Assembly: GCA_002721815.1 (NCBI GenBank)
Contig: PBLQ01000061.1
Location: forward strand, 1 to 64,000
Source of the DNA: Myxococcales bacterium
GTDB lineage: Bacteria; Myxococcota; UBA727; GCA-2721815
Reading direction: 5' to 3'
DNA: 64,000 bases
Part shown: positions 1 to 9,216 of the stretch, piece by piece
How positions within the stretch are numbered: the first letter of the stretch is position 1
Layout of the letters: each line of letters begins with the position of its first letter
Notes under the pieces: model-generated
What the model was told of the DNA's origin: nothing
Seen by the model: only the letters and a program-made list of their open reading frames with translations
Database searches by the model: none
Program-made: the position numbers and the translations under genes

Positions 1-4
1 AAAC

Positions 5-1255
5 CTAAGCTTCGTGCCGCTTAATAATATCCAACACCTCATCATCACGAAGGGTGCGGTTCGCCGCTTTGGCCTTGGTGAAAATGTTTTCAATCAGCTC
101 GTCGGTGGCATCGATTTTGCGCTTGTACAGCCAGTATTTGATGTTGGACAAACCGCTTTGGTGTCCGATTTCAATTTCTTGCTCACGCCCAAACCAACCT
201 GCAGGCACACCGGAGTAAATGATGTCAGCCAGGTGTTCGTCACCCGTTTTAATGGCTTTAATGACCGCGGCTGCATGAACGCCAGTGGCGGTGCGAAAGG
301 CATCGCGACCTGAAAGCGGGTAGTTCACTGGGATTTCGACGCGGGTGCTTTCGCCCACCAATCGGGTGTATTGCACCAAATGGCTCACATCGTTTTTCCA
401 AGCGCCCATGAGTTTCAGGTTTAAAATCAATTGGTCGAGCGACACATTGCCCACGCGTTCACCCACGCCCAGAGCGGTGCCGTGGATTCGGTCGCAGCCA
501 TATTCAGCAGCGAACAAGGCGTTGGCCAAGCCCAGGCCACGGTCGTTGTGACCGTGCCAGTCGATCTTAACGTCTTCACCGGAGTCTTTAATGATCTCGC
601 GGGTCCAGTCCACCAAGTTTTTGATGCCGTCGGGCGTGGCGTGACCCACGGTATCGCACAGCACCAAGCGGCGCACACCGAGGTTGATGGCGTTGCGGAA
701 CAGGGGTTCTAAGGCTTTGGGGCTGGAACGAATGGTGTCTTCGGTGACGAAAGCCACTTCGAGACCTTCGTCGATACCAAACTTCAAAGCTTTTTCACTT
801 TGGCGCAGCAAAAAGTCCACATCCCAGCCTTCGGCGTATAGGCGCAAAGGGCTGGTACCCAAAAAGCAATACGCCGCGATGGGGATACCTACTTCTTGCT
901 GAATGGAAACCACCGGCTCGATGTCCCGCACCACGGTACGTGCGGCGGTGTTGGCTTTGAGGGAAAGCTTGTTGTCTCGAATGTACTTGGCGATGGTGGT
1001 CACATCTTCCACGGCGCGAGGCCCGGCCCCAGGGAGACCGATGTTTGCGATGGTGATGCCTAATTTATCCATAAGATCGACGAGTTCGAGCTTGGTTTCG
1101 ATGGGGGGATCCACCACGGACGGCGATTGAATGCCATCGCGCAGCGTTTCATCACACAGTTCGATGTTGTCACGAAAGACAGGCGCGTTGTGCTCTAATT
1201 CGTTCCAGTCATAAATGGCCTGTTCTTCGGGAATGCTCGTCAATTCAGTGCTCAT
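5..1255 (-). CDS. LeuA-like DRE-TIM aldolase (isopropylmalate/homocitrate synthase family)
   Basis: This 416-residue enzyme belongs to the DRE-TIM metallolyase superfamily, which condenses acetyl-CoA with a 2-oxoacid. Visible signatures are DETLRDG (about residues 35-41), the metal/substrate motif HGHND (about 235) and GVGERVGN (about 262). The chain stops after the TIM barrel and a short helical tail. The C-terminal regulatory domain of leucine-feedback-controlled LeuA is absent, so it may be an unregulated isopropylmalate, citramalate or homocitrate synthase; the sequence alone does not fix the 2-oxoacid. It lies 27 bp downstream of a thiolase on the same strand and has a GAGG Shine-Dalgarno 7 bp before ATG, so the two are probably one transcript. 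The family call is strong; the substrate is open. Confidence 0.85.
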   Translation of the reverse strand: MSTELTSIPEEQAIYDWNELEHNAPVFRDNIELCDETLRDGIQSPSVVDPPIETKLELVDLMDKLGITIANIGLPGAGPRAVEDVTTIAKYIRDNKLSLKANTAARTVVRDIEPVVSIQQEVGIPIAAYCFLGTSPLRLYAEGWDVDFLLRQSEKALKFGIDEGLEVAFVTEDTIRSSPKALEPLFRNAINLGVRRLVLCDTVGHATPDGIKNLVDWTREIIKDSGEDVKIDWHGHNDRGLGLANALFAAEYGCDRIHGTALGVGERVGNVSLDQLILNLKLMGAWKNDVSHLVQYTRLVGESTRVEIPVNYPLSGRDAFRTATGVHAAAVIKAIKTGDEHLADIIYSGVPAGWFGREQEIEIGHQSGLSNIKYWLYKRKIDATDELIENIFTKAKAANRTLRDDEVLDIIKRHEA

Positions 1256-1282
1256 GCAAGACCTCGTACCAAGTAAAATAAA

Positions 1283-2476
1283 TTATAGTGCTTCAACAAT
1301 AACCGAAATGCCTTGTCCGCCACCAATACAGGCAGACCCCAGCCCAACTTTTTTGTTTCGCTCTTTGAGCGCGTACAGCAAGTGGGTGGTGATGCGTGCA
1401 CCAGAAGCCGCGAGCGGATGGCCCAAGGCAATGGCGCCACCGTCGGGGTTGAATTTTTCATCAGGAATGCCCAGCTCTTTTTGAACCGCCAACGCTTGTG
1501 GGGCAAAGGCTTCGTTCACATCCACGAGGTCCATATCGTCCAAAGTGGCTTCGGCGCGGGCCAAAGCATTTTTGGTGGCCGGCACAGGGCCGATGCCCAT
1601 GATGGTGGGGTCACATCCAGACACGCCCCAGTTCACCAACTTGCCAATGGGGGTGAGCCCGTTTTTATCGGCGAAGTCTTTGCTGGCCAAGATCAAGGCC
1701 GATGCGCCATCACAAATACCAGATGCGGCACCTGCGTGGATGACACCGTCTTTCTTAAAGATTTTTGGCAATTTTTGGAGGCTTTCGATGGTGGTGTCGG
1801 CGCGTCCATGCTCATCTTTATCAAAAATGCGGCTGCCTTTGCGGCTTTTCAATTCCACGGGCGCGATTTCATTGTCGAAAGCGCCTCGTTCTTGGGCTTC
1901 GCCATGTTTTTGTTGGCTGCGCACGGAGAAAGCATCCACCTCTTCTTGGGTGATTTTGTACTGTTCCGCTAAGTTTTCGGCGGTGATGGCCATGGGCATG
2001 CCGGTGTAAGAATCGGTGAGGCATGACCACAATGTGTCTTCGAGGTCGCCTTTGCCTAAAGGCAGGCCCCAGCGTGCGCCGCGAATGACGTGCGGGGCTT
2101 GGGACATGTTTTCGGTGCCGCCCACCAACACACATTCCGCATCGCCCAAAAGGATTTGCTCGGCACCATTGATGATGGCCTGAAACCCAGAACCACAGAG
2201 CCGGTTCACGTTGAGTGCGGGCACTTCTTGGGGAATTTCACAGCGCAGGCCAATGTGACGGGCCAAGTAAATGGCATCCACGGCGGTTTGCATCACATTT
2301 CCGAAAATCACTTGGTCGATTTGATTGGGTTGTACGCCAGCCTGGCTGATGGCGGCCCGTGCGGCGGTGACGCCCAAATCTGTGGCGGTTTCTTTTTTGA
2401 GGGCACCACCAAAAGTGCCAAAAGCCGTTCTTTTTGCGGCCAAAAATACCAATTCGCGATTTCCTGCATGTTTCAT
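1283..2476 (-). CDS. acetyl-CoA C-acetyltransferase (thiolase)
   Basis: A 397-residue thiolase that condenses or cleaves acyl-CoAs by a Claisen reaction. The nucleophilic cysteine lies in NRLCGSGFQA (C94). The catalytic histidine is in GGAIALGHPLAASGAR and the second cysteine is in GSACIGGGQG near the C-terminus. NEAFAPQALA is the third family signature. The start at 2476 (MKHAGNREL) is preferred over a longer in-frame start because AAGGGG sits just upstream and family members begin there. It is the first gene of an apparent two-gene unit with the LeuA-like aldolase. It could be degradative (FadA-type) or biosynthetic (acetoacetyl-CoA); the partner, which uses acetyl-CoA, does not decide this. 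Confidence 0.93.
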   Translation of the reverse strand: MKHAGNRELVFLAAKRTAFGTFGGALKKETATDLGVTAARAAISQAGVQPNQIDQVIFGNVMQTAVDAIYLARHIGLRCEIPQEVPALNVNRLCGSGFQAIINGAEQILLGDAECVLVGGTENMSQAPHVIRGARWGLPLGKGDLEDTLWSCLTDSYTGMPMAITAENLAEQYKITQEEVDAFSVRSQQKHGEAQERGAFDNEIAPVELKSRKGSRIFDKDEHGRADTTIESLQKLPKIFKKDGVIHAGAASGICDGASALILASKDFADKNGLTPIGKLVNWGVSGCDPTIMGIGPVPATKNALARAEATLDDMDLVDVNEAFAPQALAVQKELGIPDEKFNPDGGAIALGHPLAASGARITTHLLYALKERNKKVGLGSACIGGGQGISVIVEAL

Positions 2477-2645
2477 GAGAATCCCCTTGTTCAGGTGGTT
2501 GAGGTCCGTCGCTGATCTATCCTCCAAGGCGTCCAGCGTCAATGCGGCGGGGGCCCAGAATTGCCCAAAAACACGGGTCTCCCAGGTGCTTTTTCGCTTT
2601 TGCCCTGATACACAGAACAGCGACTTTTGGCCTTAGGGAGCTCTG

Positions 2646-4004
2646 GTGCAAAAACCGGCAACATATCGACTCACAATTTTGGCTTTTTTGGCCACATTGG
2701 TCACGGGTGCCATGGTCGTTTTCCAGTTTTTTCAGGTGTTTAGCCCCTCTGAAACGCCGGTTGAGGCGAGGGTTCCCGATATCACCGCCGAACAAGAATC
2801 GCTCTTTCGCTCCCCGCAATCCGAAAAGGCCATTGAGGCCCCTGTGCCAGTTTCGGAGCTCGTTGGGACCGTATTCGGGGATCAACCGGGTGCCAAACGG
2901 CTTCAACTGGACGCTTTTGGTTATGGTGAGCCCCCCTTTGGGGATCGGCTTCGCAAGGAAATCAATCTCATCGAAGAAAATTTCCCTGGCAGTATTTCGC
3001 TTTATGTTTCGGACATCAAGCGCGGGTATGCGTGGGGACACTTCGAAGACCGACTCATGTACCTGGCGTCTGGGGTCAAACTGTTGGTCATGATCGAGGC
3101 TTACAGGCAACGCGAAGAAGGCAAATTGCGATTCACAGATGAACTTTTTTACGGCCCGGAAGACCTTCGCGATGGCGCACCCGATCTCAACCGCCGGCGT
3201 GTGAATCAGTATTTTTCTGTGGAAGAGCTATTGGGCTTTATGATTTCGAACAGCGATAACGCAGCGGCGGATCTGTTGATCAAGCGTCTGGGTGTGGTTA
3301 ACATTCGTCATAACCTCATCGAAGATGGTTTCGACAATATTCCGCCCATTGTTCCTTTAATGCATGTACGCCGACACGTTTATGAAGATCTCGACCCAAG
3401 AGCCAAAAATCTTTCGGCCAAGCAACTTCGCGCCATCCGATGGTCCAATGGTTTTCAGCCTAACCTGGGTCGGATGAGAAAATACATTGGTGCCCCTTAT
3501 GGCCAATACGATTACCGCCACATGGACGAAGCCTATGAGCGCTATTACCTACAAGGCAGCAATCATTTAACCATGCGCACGGTGGGCAAGATCTTAGAAA
3601 AAATGGTCACGGGCCAACTGGTATCGGGTGAGGCCAGTGAAGCGATGTTGGAGCGTTTGGTTCAAGTGTGGAGCAGCGGGCATCGCATTCGTGGGGCCTT
3701 GAAACCCGCCATTCGTGTGGCCCATAAAACCGGGACCCAGCACAAAAGATTGGCAGACCTTTCGGTGGTGTTTATGCCGGACAAAACACCTTTGGTTTTA
3801 ACCATGGCGGTGGCAGGTGGACGACGACAGGACGCGGAACGGGTGATGTTCACACTGGCGGAACGCATTTACCAATACGCGTGGAACTACAGCTTGGGCC
3901 TCGGGGCGGCCCCCATAGACAAGAACCACCGGCTGGCTGAAGTGTTGATGGAGTGTCGCAAACCACAACCAGAGGGCTACCAAGGACCACAGGTGAATCC
4001 ATGA
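2646..4004 (+). CDS. serine beta-lactamase-fold hydrolase, membrane-anchored
   Basis: A 452-residue protein with an N-terminal hydrophobic segment (about residues 8-32) acting as an uncleaved anchor or signal. It is followed by a domain with the penicillin-recognising serine hydrolase motifs in order: SGVK (S about 142), SDN (about 204-206) and HKTG (about 359-362). This matches class A beta-lactamases and their non-resistance relatives. The distance from SDN to KTG is longer than in typical class A enzymes because of an insertion around residues 225-300, and I cannot place an equivalent of the deacylating Glu166. It starts at GTG with AGGGAG five bases upstream. Its stop overlaps the next gene as ATGA. 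A wall-associated peptidase-like role is as plausible as antibiotic hydrolysis. Confidence 0.75.
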   Translation: MQKPATYRLTILAFLATLVTGAMVVFQFFQVFSPSETPVEARVPDITAEQESLFRSPQSEKAIEAPVPVSELVGTVFGDQPGAKRLQLDAFGYGEPPFGDRLRKEINLIEENFPGSISLYVSDIKRGYAWGHFEDRLMYLASGVKLLVMIEAYRQREEGKLRFTDELFYGPEDLRDGAPDLNRRRVNQYFSVEELLGFMISNSDNAAADLLIKRLGVVNIRHNLIEDGFDNIPPIVPLMHVRRHVYEDLDPRAKNLSAKQLRAIRWSNGFQPNLGRMRKYIGAPYGQYDYRHMDEAYERYYLQGSNHLTMRTVGKILEKMVTGQLVSGEASEAMLERLVQVWSSGHRIRGALKPAIRVAHKTGTQHKRLADLSVVFMPDKTPLVLTMAVAGGRRQDAERVMFTLAERIYQYAWNYSLGLGAAPIDKNHRLAEVLMECRKPQPEGYQGPQVNP

Positions 4005-4234
4005 TCATTCCGTATGACCAACTTTCTGAAGAAGCTTTGCGGGGCGTGCTCGATGATTTCATTTTACGTGAAGGCACAGACTATGGTCTTCAGGAAGTCC
4101 CGCACCATCAAAAGCAGGAGCGCTTAATGCGGCAGCTCAAAGAGGGGAAAGTGGTGGTGGTGTTCGACCCTGAAGATCAAAGCATCACCCTTAAAGACAA
4201 AGAAGAATTGCTGAAGGGAGGGCCAAATGCCTGA
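4001..4234 (+). CDS. YheU family (UPF0270) small protein
   Basis: A 77-residue protein starting MIIPYDQLSEEAL with the family hallmark LREGTDYG near residue 25. This matches E. coli YheU (72 residues) in length and motif. The family's function is not established. Its ATG overlaps the stop of the upstream gene in an ATGA junction and its end overlaps the next gene by 8 bp. The in-frame GTG upstream was rejected because it lies inside the preceding gene and precedes the conserved start. Co-translation with polA two genes downstream is likely from the overlaps. Confidence 0.85.
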   Translation: MIIPYDQLSEEALRGVLDDFILREGTDYGLQEVPHHQKQERLMRQLKEGKVVVVFDPEDQSITLKDKEELLKGGPNA

Positions 4235-5894
4235 AGCGCAGCAACCGCGCCAACACAAACGAAGACCGCGCAATAAAAACCGCCGACGCAAAGGTGGGTT
4301 TTCTGCTCAAAGTGCCAAAACGTTGCATGATATTTTGAGCCGTCCCAAAGAACAGCCGTTGGATGAAAACGAACAAAAGATCATCAAAAAGCATTTGGTT
4401 TTTTTCAAAAAGTACCGTGCACAACTCAAGCTGAAATACAACGCGGCTGAAGACTTATGGGTGAATGGCGTCAAAGAGCCCGAAGACCGAGGCGGATGCA
4501 AGCACTTGTTCAACAAGTTGGACCGACAGGTGATAGAGGCAGCGCTGCAGCGAGGAAATTTGTCAGAAATGGGTGAGTCCCGGTTACAATTTCTGCAGGG
4601 CGCGGCGTCTATTTTGCAAGAGGTGTCCATTTGGATTGCCTATATGAAGTGTCTGAAAGAAACCCGTTCCCAATCGTTACTCGAAACCTTTGAGCGCATC
4701 TCCACCTGGATGGATTTTAGAGCCATCTCTCCTTCTCAGCTGTTGCGATTTGTGACGTTCTTCTGGGAGGCCTTTGCCGGGCCCACGCGCTTGTCTTTGT
4801 TTTTTAGGCTCATGGACGACAGGACGTTTCGGGAAGTCACCCGGGGCATTGTATCGGAGTCCGAACAGGCCTCTGAGGACATCAAAAGTTCTTGGGCAAT
4901 TTACGGGTCACTTTGGAGCACAAATAGCGCGTCTGGTCCTGTCACAAGCGAAACCACCGAACGACTTTTGGTTTGGTTTAAAATGGATCGTTCACAAAAG
5001 GGGGTTATCCCCGATCGCACCAAAGACAAGATGGGGCGCTGGCTGCTGCGTCATGCCCCCACGTCGTTTTCAGATGAGCAACTGTGGGAACAATTGTTTT
5101 CATGTTGGACAAAAGATGGCGGCCAAGACTGTTTGTGGGATTTGAGTGAATTGGCCATGGCGCAAGCCCGCTATGACCGTGCCCAGCGGGCCCTGCAAAA
5201 AATCAAGCCGCCCCTACGGTACGCCAAAGAAGCCCAATATTTGTTGCGGATGCTCGAGCGTGAACGGGTGGGTCCTTTTGCCGTGAAAGAACCAATGCCC
5301 CAAAAGTCTTATGTGGGTGAGGCTTTCTGGCTCACCAAGCGGTTACAGGTGCATCTTCGGGTGATGTCCATGTCTGCGCAAAACAGCGTGAAGCATATGA
5401 CCGGCATCCAGTCGCAGCTGCCAGGCATCTTCGATGTGGTGAATTGTCGTGGCTTTGATCAAGGTGCCCTGTGCGTGGCATCGGTGCTCAAAGGTTGGCC
5501 GCTGCCGGACTTCGTTGCGAAAGAAAAACGTTTGGCGCCGGACAATGTCTTGGCCTTGTGGTTACAAGGGATGCGACTTCTCAAGCAAATCGCAGGCCAC
5601 CAAGAGACCATGCAGCCCTTTGAACCCCACCAATGGTACGCTGAATTTAACCACCACGGGGGCAATTTACACTTGGCATTTTTGGAGTCGCCGCCCAATG
5701 ACAGCGTTTCTATTGAAGACGTCCAAAATCAGATGAACGCATATTTTGTAGGAATTTTAGAAAAGCAATTTCCAGAATCAGTGGTGACAAAAGCATTTCA
5801 GTTACAAATGCTGACAGCGCTCAGCTGGAAAGAGCTTCATGATCGAGTGCACGAAAACTACGTGGTCGCGCTCGGGTTAAAAAGAAGAAGGTGA
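4227..5894 (+). CDS. hypothetical protein with basic N-terminus
   Basis: I do not recognise this 555-residue protein. The first 23 residues are strongly basic (runs such as KRRPRNKNRRRKGG), as in proteins that contact nucleic acid or ribosomes. The rest looks soluble and mostly helical, with many Trp and Leu residues and no transmembrane segment, signal peptide or catalytic motif I can name. A helix-rich part around residues 310-350 (LAMAQARYDRAQRAL) recalls TPR-like packing. ATG follows GGAGGG closely. It sits between yheU and polA with overlaps at both ends (8 bp and a few bases), so its expression is tied to DNA polymerase I. A nucleic-acid role is inference only. Confidence 0.6.
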   Translation: MPEAQQPRQHKRRPRNKNRRRKGGFSAQSAKTLHDILSRPKEQPLDENEQKIIKKHLVFFKKYRAQLKLKYNAAEDLWVNGVKEPEDRGGCKHLFNKLDRQVIEAALQRGNLSEMGESRLQFLQGAASILQEVSIWIAYMKCLKETRSQSLLETFERISTWMDFRAISPSQLLRFVTFFWEAFAGPTRLSLFFRLMDDRTFREVTRGIVSESEQASEDIKSSWAIYGSLWSTNSASGPVTSETTERLLVWFKMDRSQKGVIPDRTKDKMGRWLLRHAPTSFSDEQLWEQLFSCWTKDGGQDCLWDLSELAMAQARYDRAQRALQKIKPPLRYAKEAQYLLRMLERERVGPFAVKEPMPQKSYVGEAFWLTKRLQVHLRVMSMSAQNSVKHMTGIQSQLPGIFDVVNCRGFDQGALCVASVLKGWPLPDFVAKEKRLAPDNVLALWLQGMRLLKQIAGHQETMQPFEPHQWYAEFNHHGGNLHLAFLESPPNDSVSIEDVQNQMNAYFVGILEKQFPESVVTKAFQLQMLTALSWKELHDRVHENYVVALGLKRRR

Positions 5895-5899
5895 CGGTT

Positions 5900-8674
5900 A
5901 TGAGTAGCAAAGAAAAAGTTTTTCTCATCGATGGCTCGGGTTATATTTTTCGAGCGTATTTCGCCATACGTCACCTCACCTCTAAAAAAGGGGTTCCCAC
6001 CAATGCGGTCTATGGCTTTACCACCATGCTCTTAAAATTATTGAAGGAGCAAAAACCCAAATATTTGGCCATTGCATTTGATGCCAAAGAGAAAACGTTT
6101 CGCCACGAAATGTACGCCGATTATAAAGCGAACCGCCCACCGGCCCCAGAAGACTTGGTGCCTCAGTTTCCGTTAATTCAACAAGTGGTGGATGCGTTTG
6201 AAATACCGCGCCTTTTACAGCCAGGATTTGAAGCAGATGATTTGTTGGGGAGCATGGCCAAAAAAGCCACCGATGCCGGCCACGAGGTGGTGATCGTCAC
6301 CGGCGATAAAGATCTCATGCAGTTGGTCACCCCGCAGGTCACGATTTTAGATGAACTTCGGGGGGCTGCCAGAGGTGGAACCGCTTGGATTGACGAAGCA
6401 GCAGTGGTGGAAAAATTCGGGGTTTCACCCGATAAGGTCATCGATGTTTTGGCGCTCATGGGTGATTCATCAGACAACGTACCAGGCGTGAGGGGGATCG
6501 GCCCCAAAACAGCGGCTTTGCTCATCCAAGAATACGGTTCGGTAGAGAACACAATCGCCAATGCAGAGAAGATTAAGCAAAAAAGTCGTCGAGAAAAGTT
6601 GATCGCCGAACAGGATATGGCGTTGCTCAGCAAAAAGTTGGTCACCATTCCAACGGATTTGCCCTTAGCGTACACCGTGGATGATTTACTTTATGAGCGT
6701 AAAGAAGATGCGCCTTTGGTTTCCTTGTTTCAAGAACTCAGTTTTGAGCGATTGCTCAAAGACCCCCATTTGAATTTGGCAGGTGCAGATGCCGCACCGG
6801 TGAAAAGCGCCAGCAATGACACTCCCGCTGCGCCACCTTCTGAGTCACCCATTGTGCAAGCGGAAGCCAACATCAATCACAAGGACTACTTGGGCGTGTT
6901 CAATCAGTCAGATTGGGCGTCTTTGGTGAAACAGCTGGAAGCCGCTGACTGTATTGCCTTTGACACGGAAACCGATTCTTTGACGCCCACTGAAGCAAAC
7001 TTGGTGGGATTGAGTTTTTCGTGGGCAGAAGGTGAGGCCGCTTATGTGCCTTTGGACCATGAAACTGATGGCGAACAGTTGACCTTCGAAGACATCAAAG
7101 ATGAGTTGCAAGCCTTATTGCGGCGCGAAGACAAACGGTGGCTCACCCAAAATGGCAAATACGACCAGTTGGTGATGAAAGGCGCCGGTATTACTGATTG
7201 GGCACCCAGTGGCGATTCGATGATCGCTTCATACTTGCTTTATTCCGATGGTTTTCATCATGGTCTCGACGAGATGAGCGAAAGACATTTAGGGCATGTG
7301 CCCATCAGCTACACCGATGTGTGTGGCTCGGGAAAAGAGCAGATTTCTTTTCGACAGGTGCCGATGGACAAGGCCGTGGCTTATGCTGCTGAAGATGCTG
7401 ACCTCACGCGCCGTTTGTGTTTGCTCTTGGAGCCAGAACTGAAAAAAGAAGGCTTGGATGTTCTTTACCATGAAGTTGAGATGCCCCTGGCAAACGTTTT
7501 GGCCCAGATGGAAGGCTATGGCATTAAATTACACGAAGAACGCCTGCATCAGTTGGAGGCCGAATTCGTAGAAGAACTCACCCAAATCGAGAAACAGGCC
7601 TACGATTTAGCGGGTGATGAATTTAACTTGGCGAGCCCCAAGCAGGTGGGTGAAGTGTTGTTCGAAAAGCTTCAGTTGCCCGTGATTCGAAAAACCAAAT
7701 CGGGCCCCTCTACCGACGCGAAGGTACTGCAAGCATTGTCCTATCATCACGAGCTGCCGGATTTGATTTTACAGCACCGCATGCTGTCTAAATTGCAAGG
7801 GACCTACGTCAAAGTATTGCCCCAGATGATCAATGATGGCAGTCAACGATTACACACGCAATTCAATCAAACGGTTACGGCCACAGGTCGACTGTCATCG
7901 TCAAACCCCAATTTACAAAACATCCCCAACCGAACTGCTGTGGGGCGACAAATCCGTGAAGCATTTATCGCTGAACCTGGAAACGTGTTGTTGTCGCTGG
8001 ATTACTCTCAGATTGAGCTGCGGCTTTTGGCCCACGTGTCTGAGGACCCTGTTTTGTTGACTTCTTTTCAGAACGGGGAGGACGTGCATGCGCGAACGGC
8101 CAGTGAGATTTTTCAGATTCCCATTGGCGAGGTGGACCGAATGAAACGGGGCATTGCCAAGAGTATTAATTTCGGTTTGCTCTATGGCATGGGACCACAC
8201 CGGTTGAGTCAAGAAGTGGGCATTTCCCGGGCCGAGGCCAAAGATTATATCGATCGTTATTTTGATCGTTACAAAGGCATTCGAACCTGGCACGAAAAAA
8301 CCCTGCAAAAGGCTCATCAAGATCTTTCAGTCCGAACGATTTTTGGTCGTCGACGGGATTTACCAGACTTGGGCGCGAAAAATAAAATGGTGGTGCAGCG
8401 TGCAGAACGCACCGCCATCAATACCCCCATTCAAGGGTCCGCCGCGGATCTGTTGAAAAAAGCAATGGTGAAAGCACATGCGCAATTGGCGAGTGCTTTC
8501 CCGCGCGCCAAAATGCTTTTACAGGTTCACGATGAATTAGTGCTCGAAGTCCCTGAAGAAGATGCACAAGCGGTGGAAGCCCTAGTGGTGGATGCCATGG
8601 AAAATGCGGCTGCCTTGGACGTGCCGTTGGTGGTCGAGGGTGGAACGGGACAAAACTGGGCCCAAGCCCACTAA
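5900..8674 (+). CDS. polA: DNA polymerase I
   Basis: A 924-residue three-domain DNA polymerase I for repair and Okazaki fragment processing. The N-terminal 5'-nuclease covers about residues 1-290 (FLIDGSGYIFRAYFA, FEADDLLG, VTGDKDLMQL). The 3'-5' exonuclease is apparently active, with Exo I FDTETDSL (about 353), a WLTQNGKYDQL Exo II region and YAAEDADL. The polymerase domain shows DYSQIELRLLAH (about 701) and QVHDELVLEVP (about 875). ATG at 5900 is chosen over GTG at 5891 because AAGGTGA lies about six bases before it. The stop overlaps the convergent FHA gene stop by three bases, leaving no room for a terminator. Confidence 0.97.
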   Translation: MSSKEKVFLIDGSGYIFRAYFAIRHLTSKKGVPTNAVYGFTTMLLKLLKEQKPKYLAIAFDAKEKTFRHEMYADYKANRPPAPEDLVPQFPLIQQVVDAFEIPRLLQPGFEADDLLGSMAKKATDAGHEVVIVTGDKDLMQLVTPQVTILDELRGAARGGTAWIDEAAVVEKFGVSPDKVIDVLALMGDSSDNVPGVRGIGPKTAALLIQEYGSVENTIANAEKIKQKSRREKLIAEQDMALLSKKLVTIPTDLPLAYTVDDLLYERKEDAPLVSLFQELSFERLLKDPHLNLAGADAAPVKSASNDTPAAPPSESPIVQAEANINHKDYLGVFNQSDWASLVKQLEAADCIAFDTETDSLTPTEANLVGLSFSWAEGEAAYVPLDHETDGEQLTFEDIKDELQALLRREDKRWLTQNGKYDQLVMKGAGITDWAPSGDSMIASYLLYSDGFHHGLDEMSERHLGHVPISYTDVCGSGKEQISFRQVPMDKAVAYAAEDADLTRRLCLLLEPELKKEGLDVLYHEVEMPLANVLAQMEGYGIKLHEERLHQLEAEFVEELTQIEKQAYDLAGDEFNLASPKQVGEVLFEKLQLPVIRKTKSGPSTDAKVLQALSYHHELPDLILQHRMLSKLQGTYVKVLPQMINDGSQRLHTQFNQTVTATGRLSSSNPNLQNIPNRTAVGRQIREAFIAEPGNVLLSLDYSQIELRLLAHVSEDPVLLTSFQNGEDVHARTASEIFQIPIGEVDRMKRGIAKSINFGLLYGMGPHRLSQEVGISRAEAKDYIDRYFDRYKGIRTWHEKTLQKAHQDLSVRTIFGRRRDLPDLGAKNKMVVQRAERTAINTPIQGSAADLLKKAMVKAHAQLASAFPRAKMLLQVHDELVLEVPEEDAQAVEALVVDAMENAAALDVPLVVEGGTGQNWAQAH

Positions 8675-9210
8675 AAGAAAACCCAAATGGCGGTGCCCAC
8701 GAAGACCAGTGCGGCCCCCACGCCTGCCCATTTGATGGCCTCTGAAACCAGTGTTTCGTCAGGAGAACTCATGGGCATCAAAGACAGGCTGGTATCGCGT
8801 GCGGTGGCGGTTCCCGTGATGTCGTGCTCGGCCCGTGGTGGGATTTGAACCGGGGTTTCTTCGGCGGTCACTGTTACCGATACGCTGGGTTTCGCCGGGG
8901 CCTCTTCATCGTGGGCTTCGGTTTCGAAGATCACGGTGAATTTCCCAAGATTGATGCTGTCGCCATTCTTTAGAAGTTGTTGGCCCGGAATTTTAACTCC
9001 GTTGATGAAGGTGCCGTTGCTGCTTCCATTGTCATGCAGGATGTACGTTTTGTTGTTTTGTTTGTATTGAATTTGGCAGTGGATCCGAGACACCCCTGGG
9101 TTATCCACTGGGAGGTCACATTTTTCGGAGCGACCGATGGTGATGAGGTCTTTTTGGATTCCGATTTGTCGCACCAAGGCGCCGTCTTTTTGAAGCGTGA
9201 GCTTACCCAT
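8671..9210 (-). CDS. FHA-domain protein with C-terminal membrane anchor
   Basis: A 179-residue protein. Residues 1-95 form a forkhead-associated domain that binds phosphothreonine peptides. It shows IGRS, VSRIHCQI and GSSNGTFING in the usual order. A proline/threonine-rich linker (about 100-150) leads to one C-terminal hydrophobic helix (about 158-178), so it looks like a tail-anchored membrane sensor with the FHA domain in the cytoplasm. It is the last gene of a unit with XdhC- and MobA-like proteins, starting 6 bp after the MobA-like stop. No Ser/Thr kinase is nearby; the PrkA gene at 54.4 kb is the only kinase-like gene in the window and no link to it is visible. Confidence 0.85.
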   Translation of the reverse strand: MGKLTLQKDGALVRQIGIQKDLITIGRSEKCDLPVDNPGVSRIHCQIQYKQNNKTYILHDNGSSNGTFINGVKIPGQQLLKNGDSINLGKFTVIFETEAHDEEAPAKPSVSVTVTAEETPVQIPPRAEHDITGTATARDTSLSLMPMSSPDETLVSEAIKWAGVGAALVFVGTAIWVFF

Positions 9211-9216
9211 GCTCCC

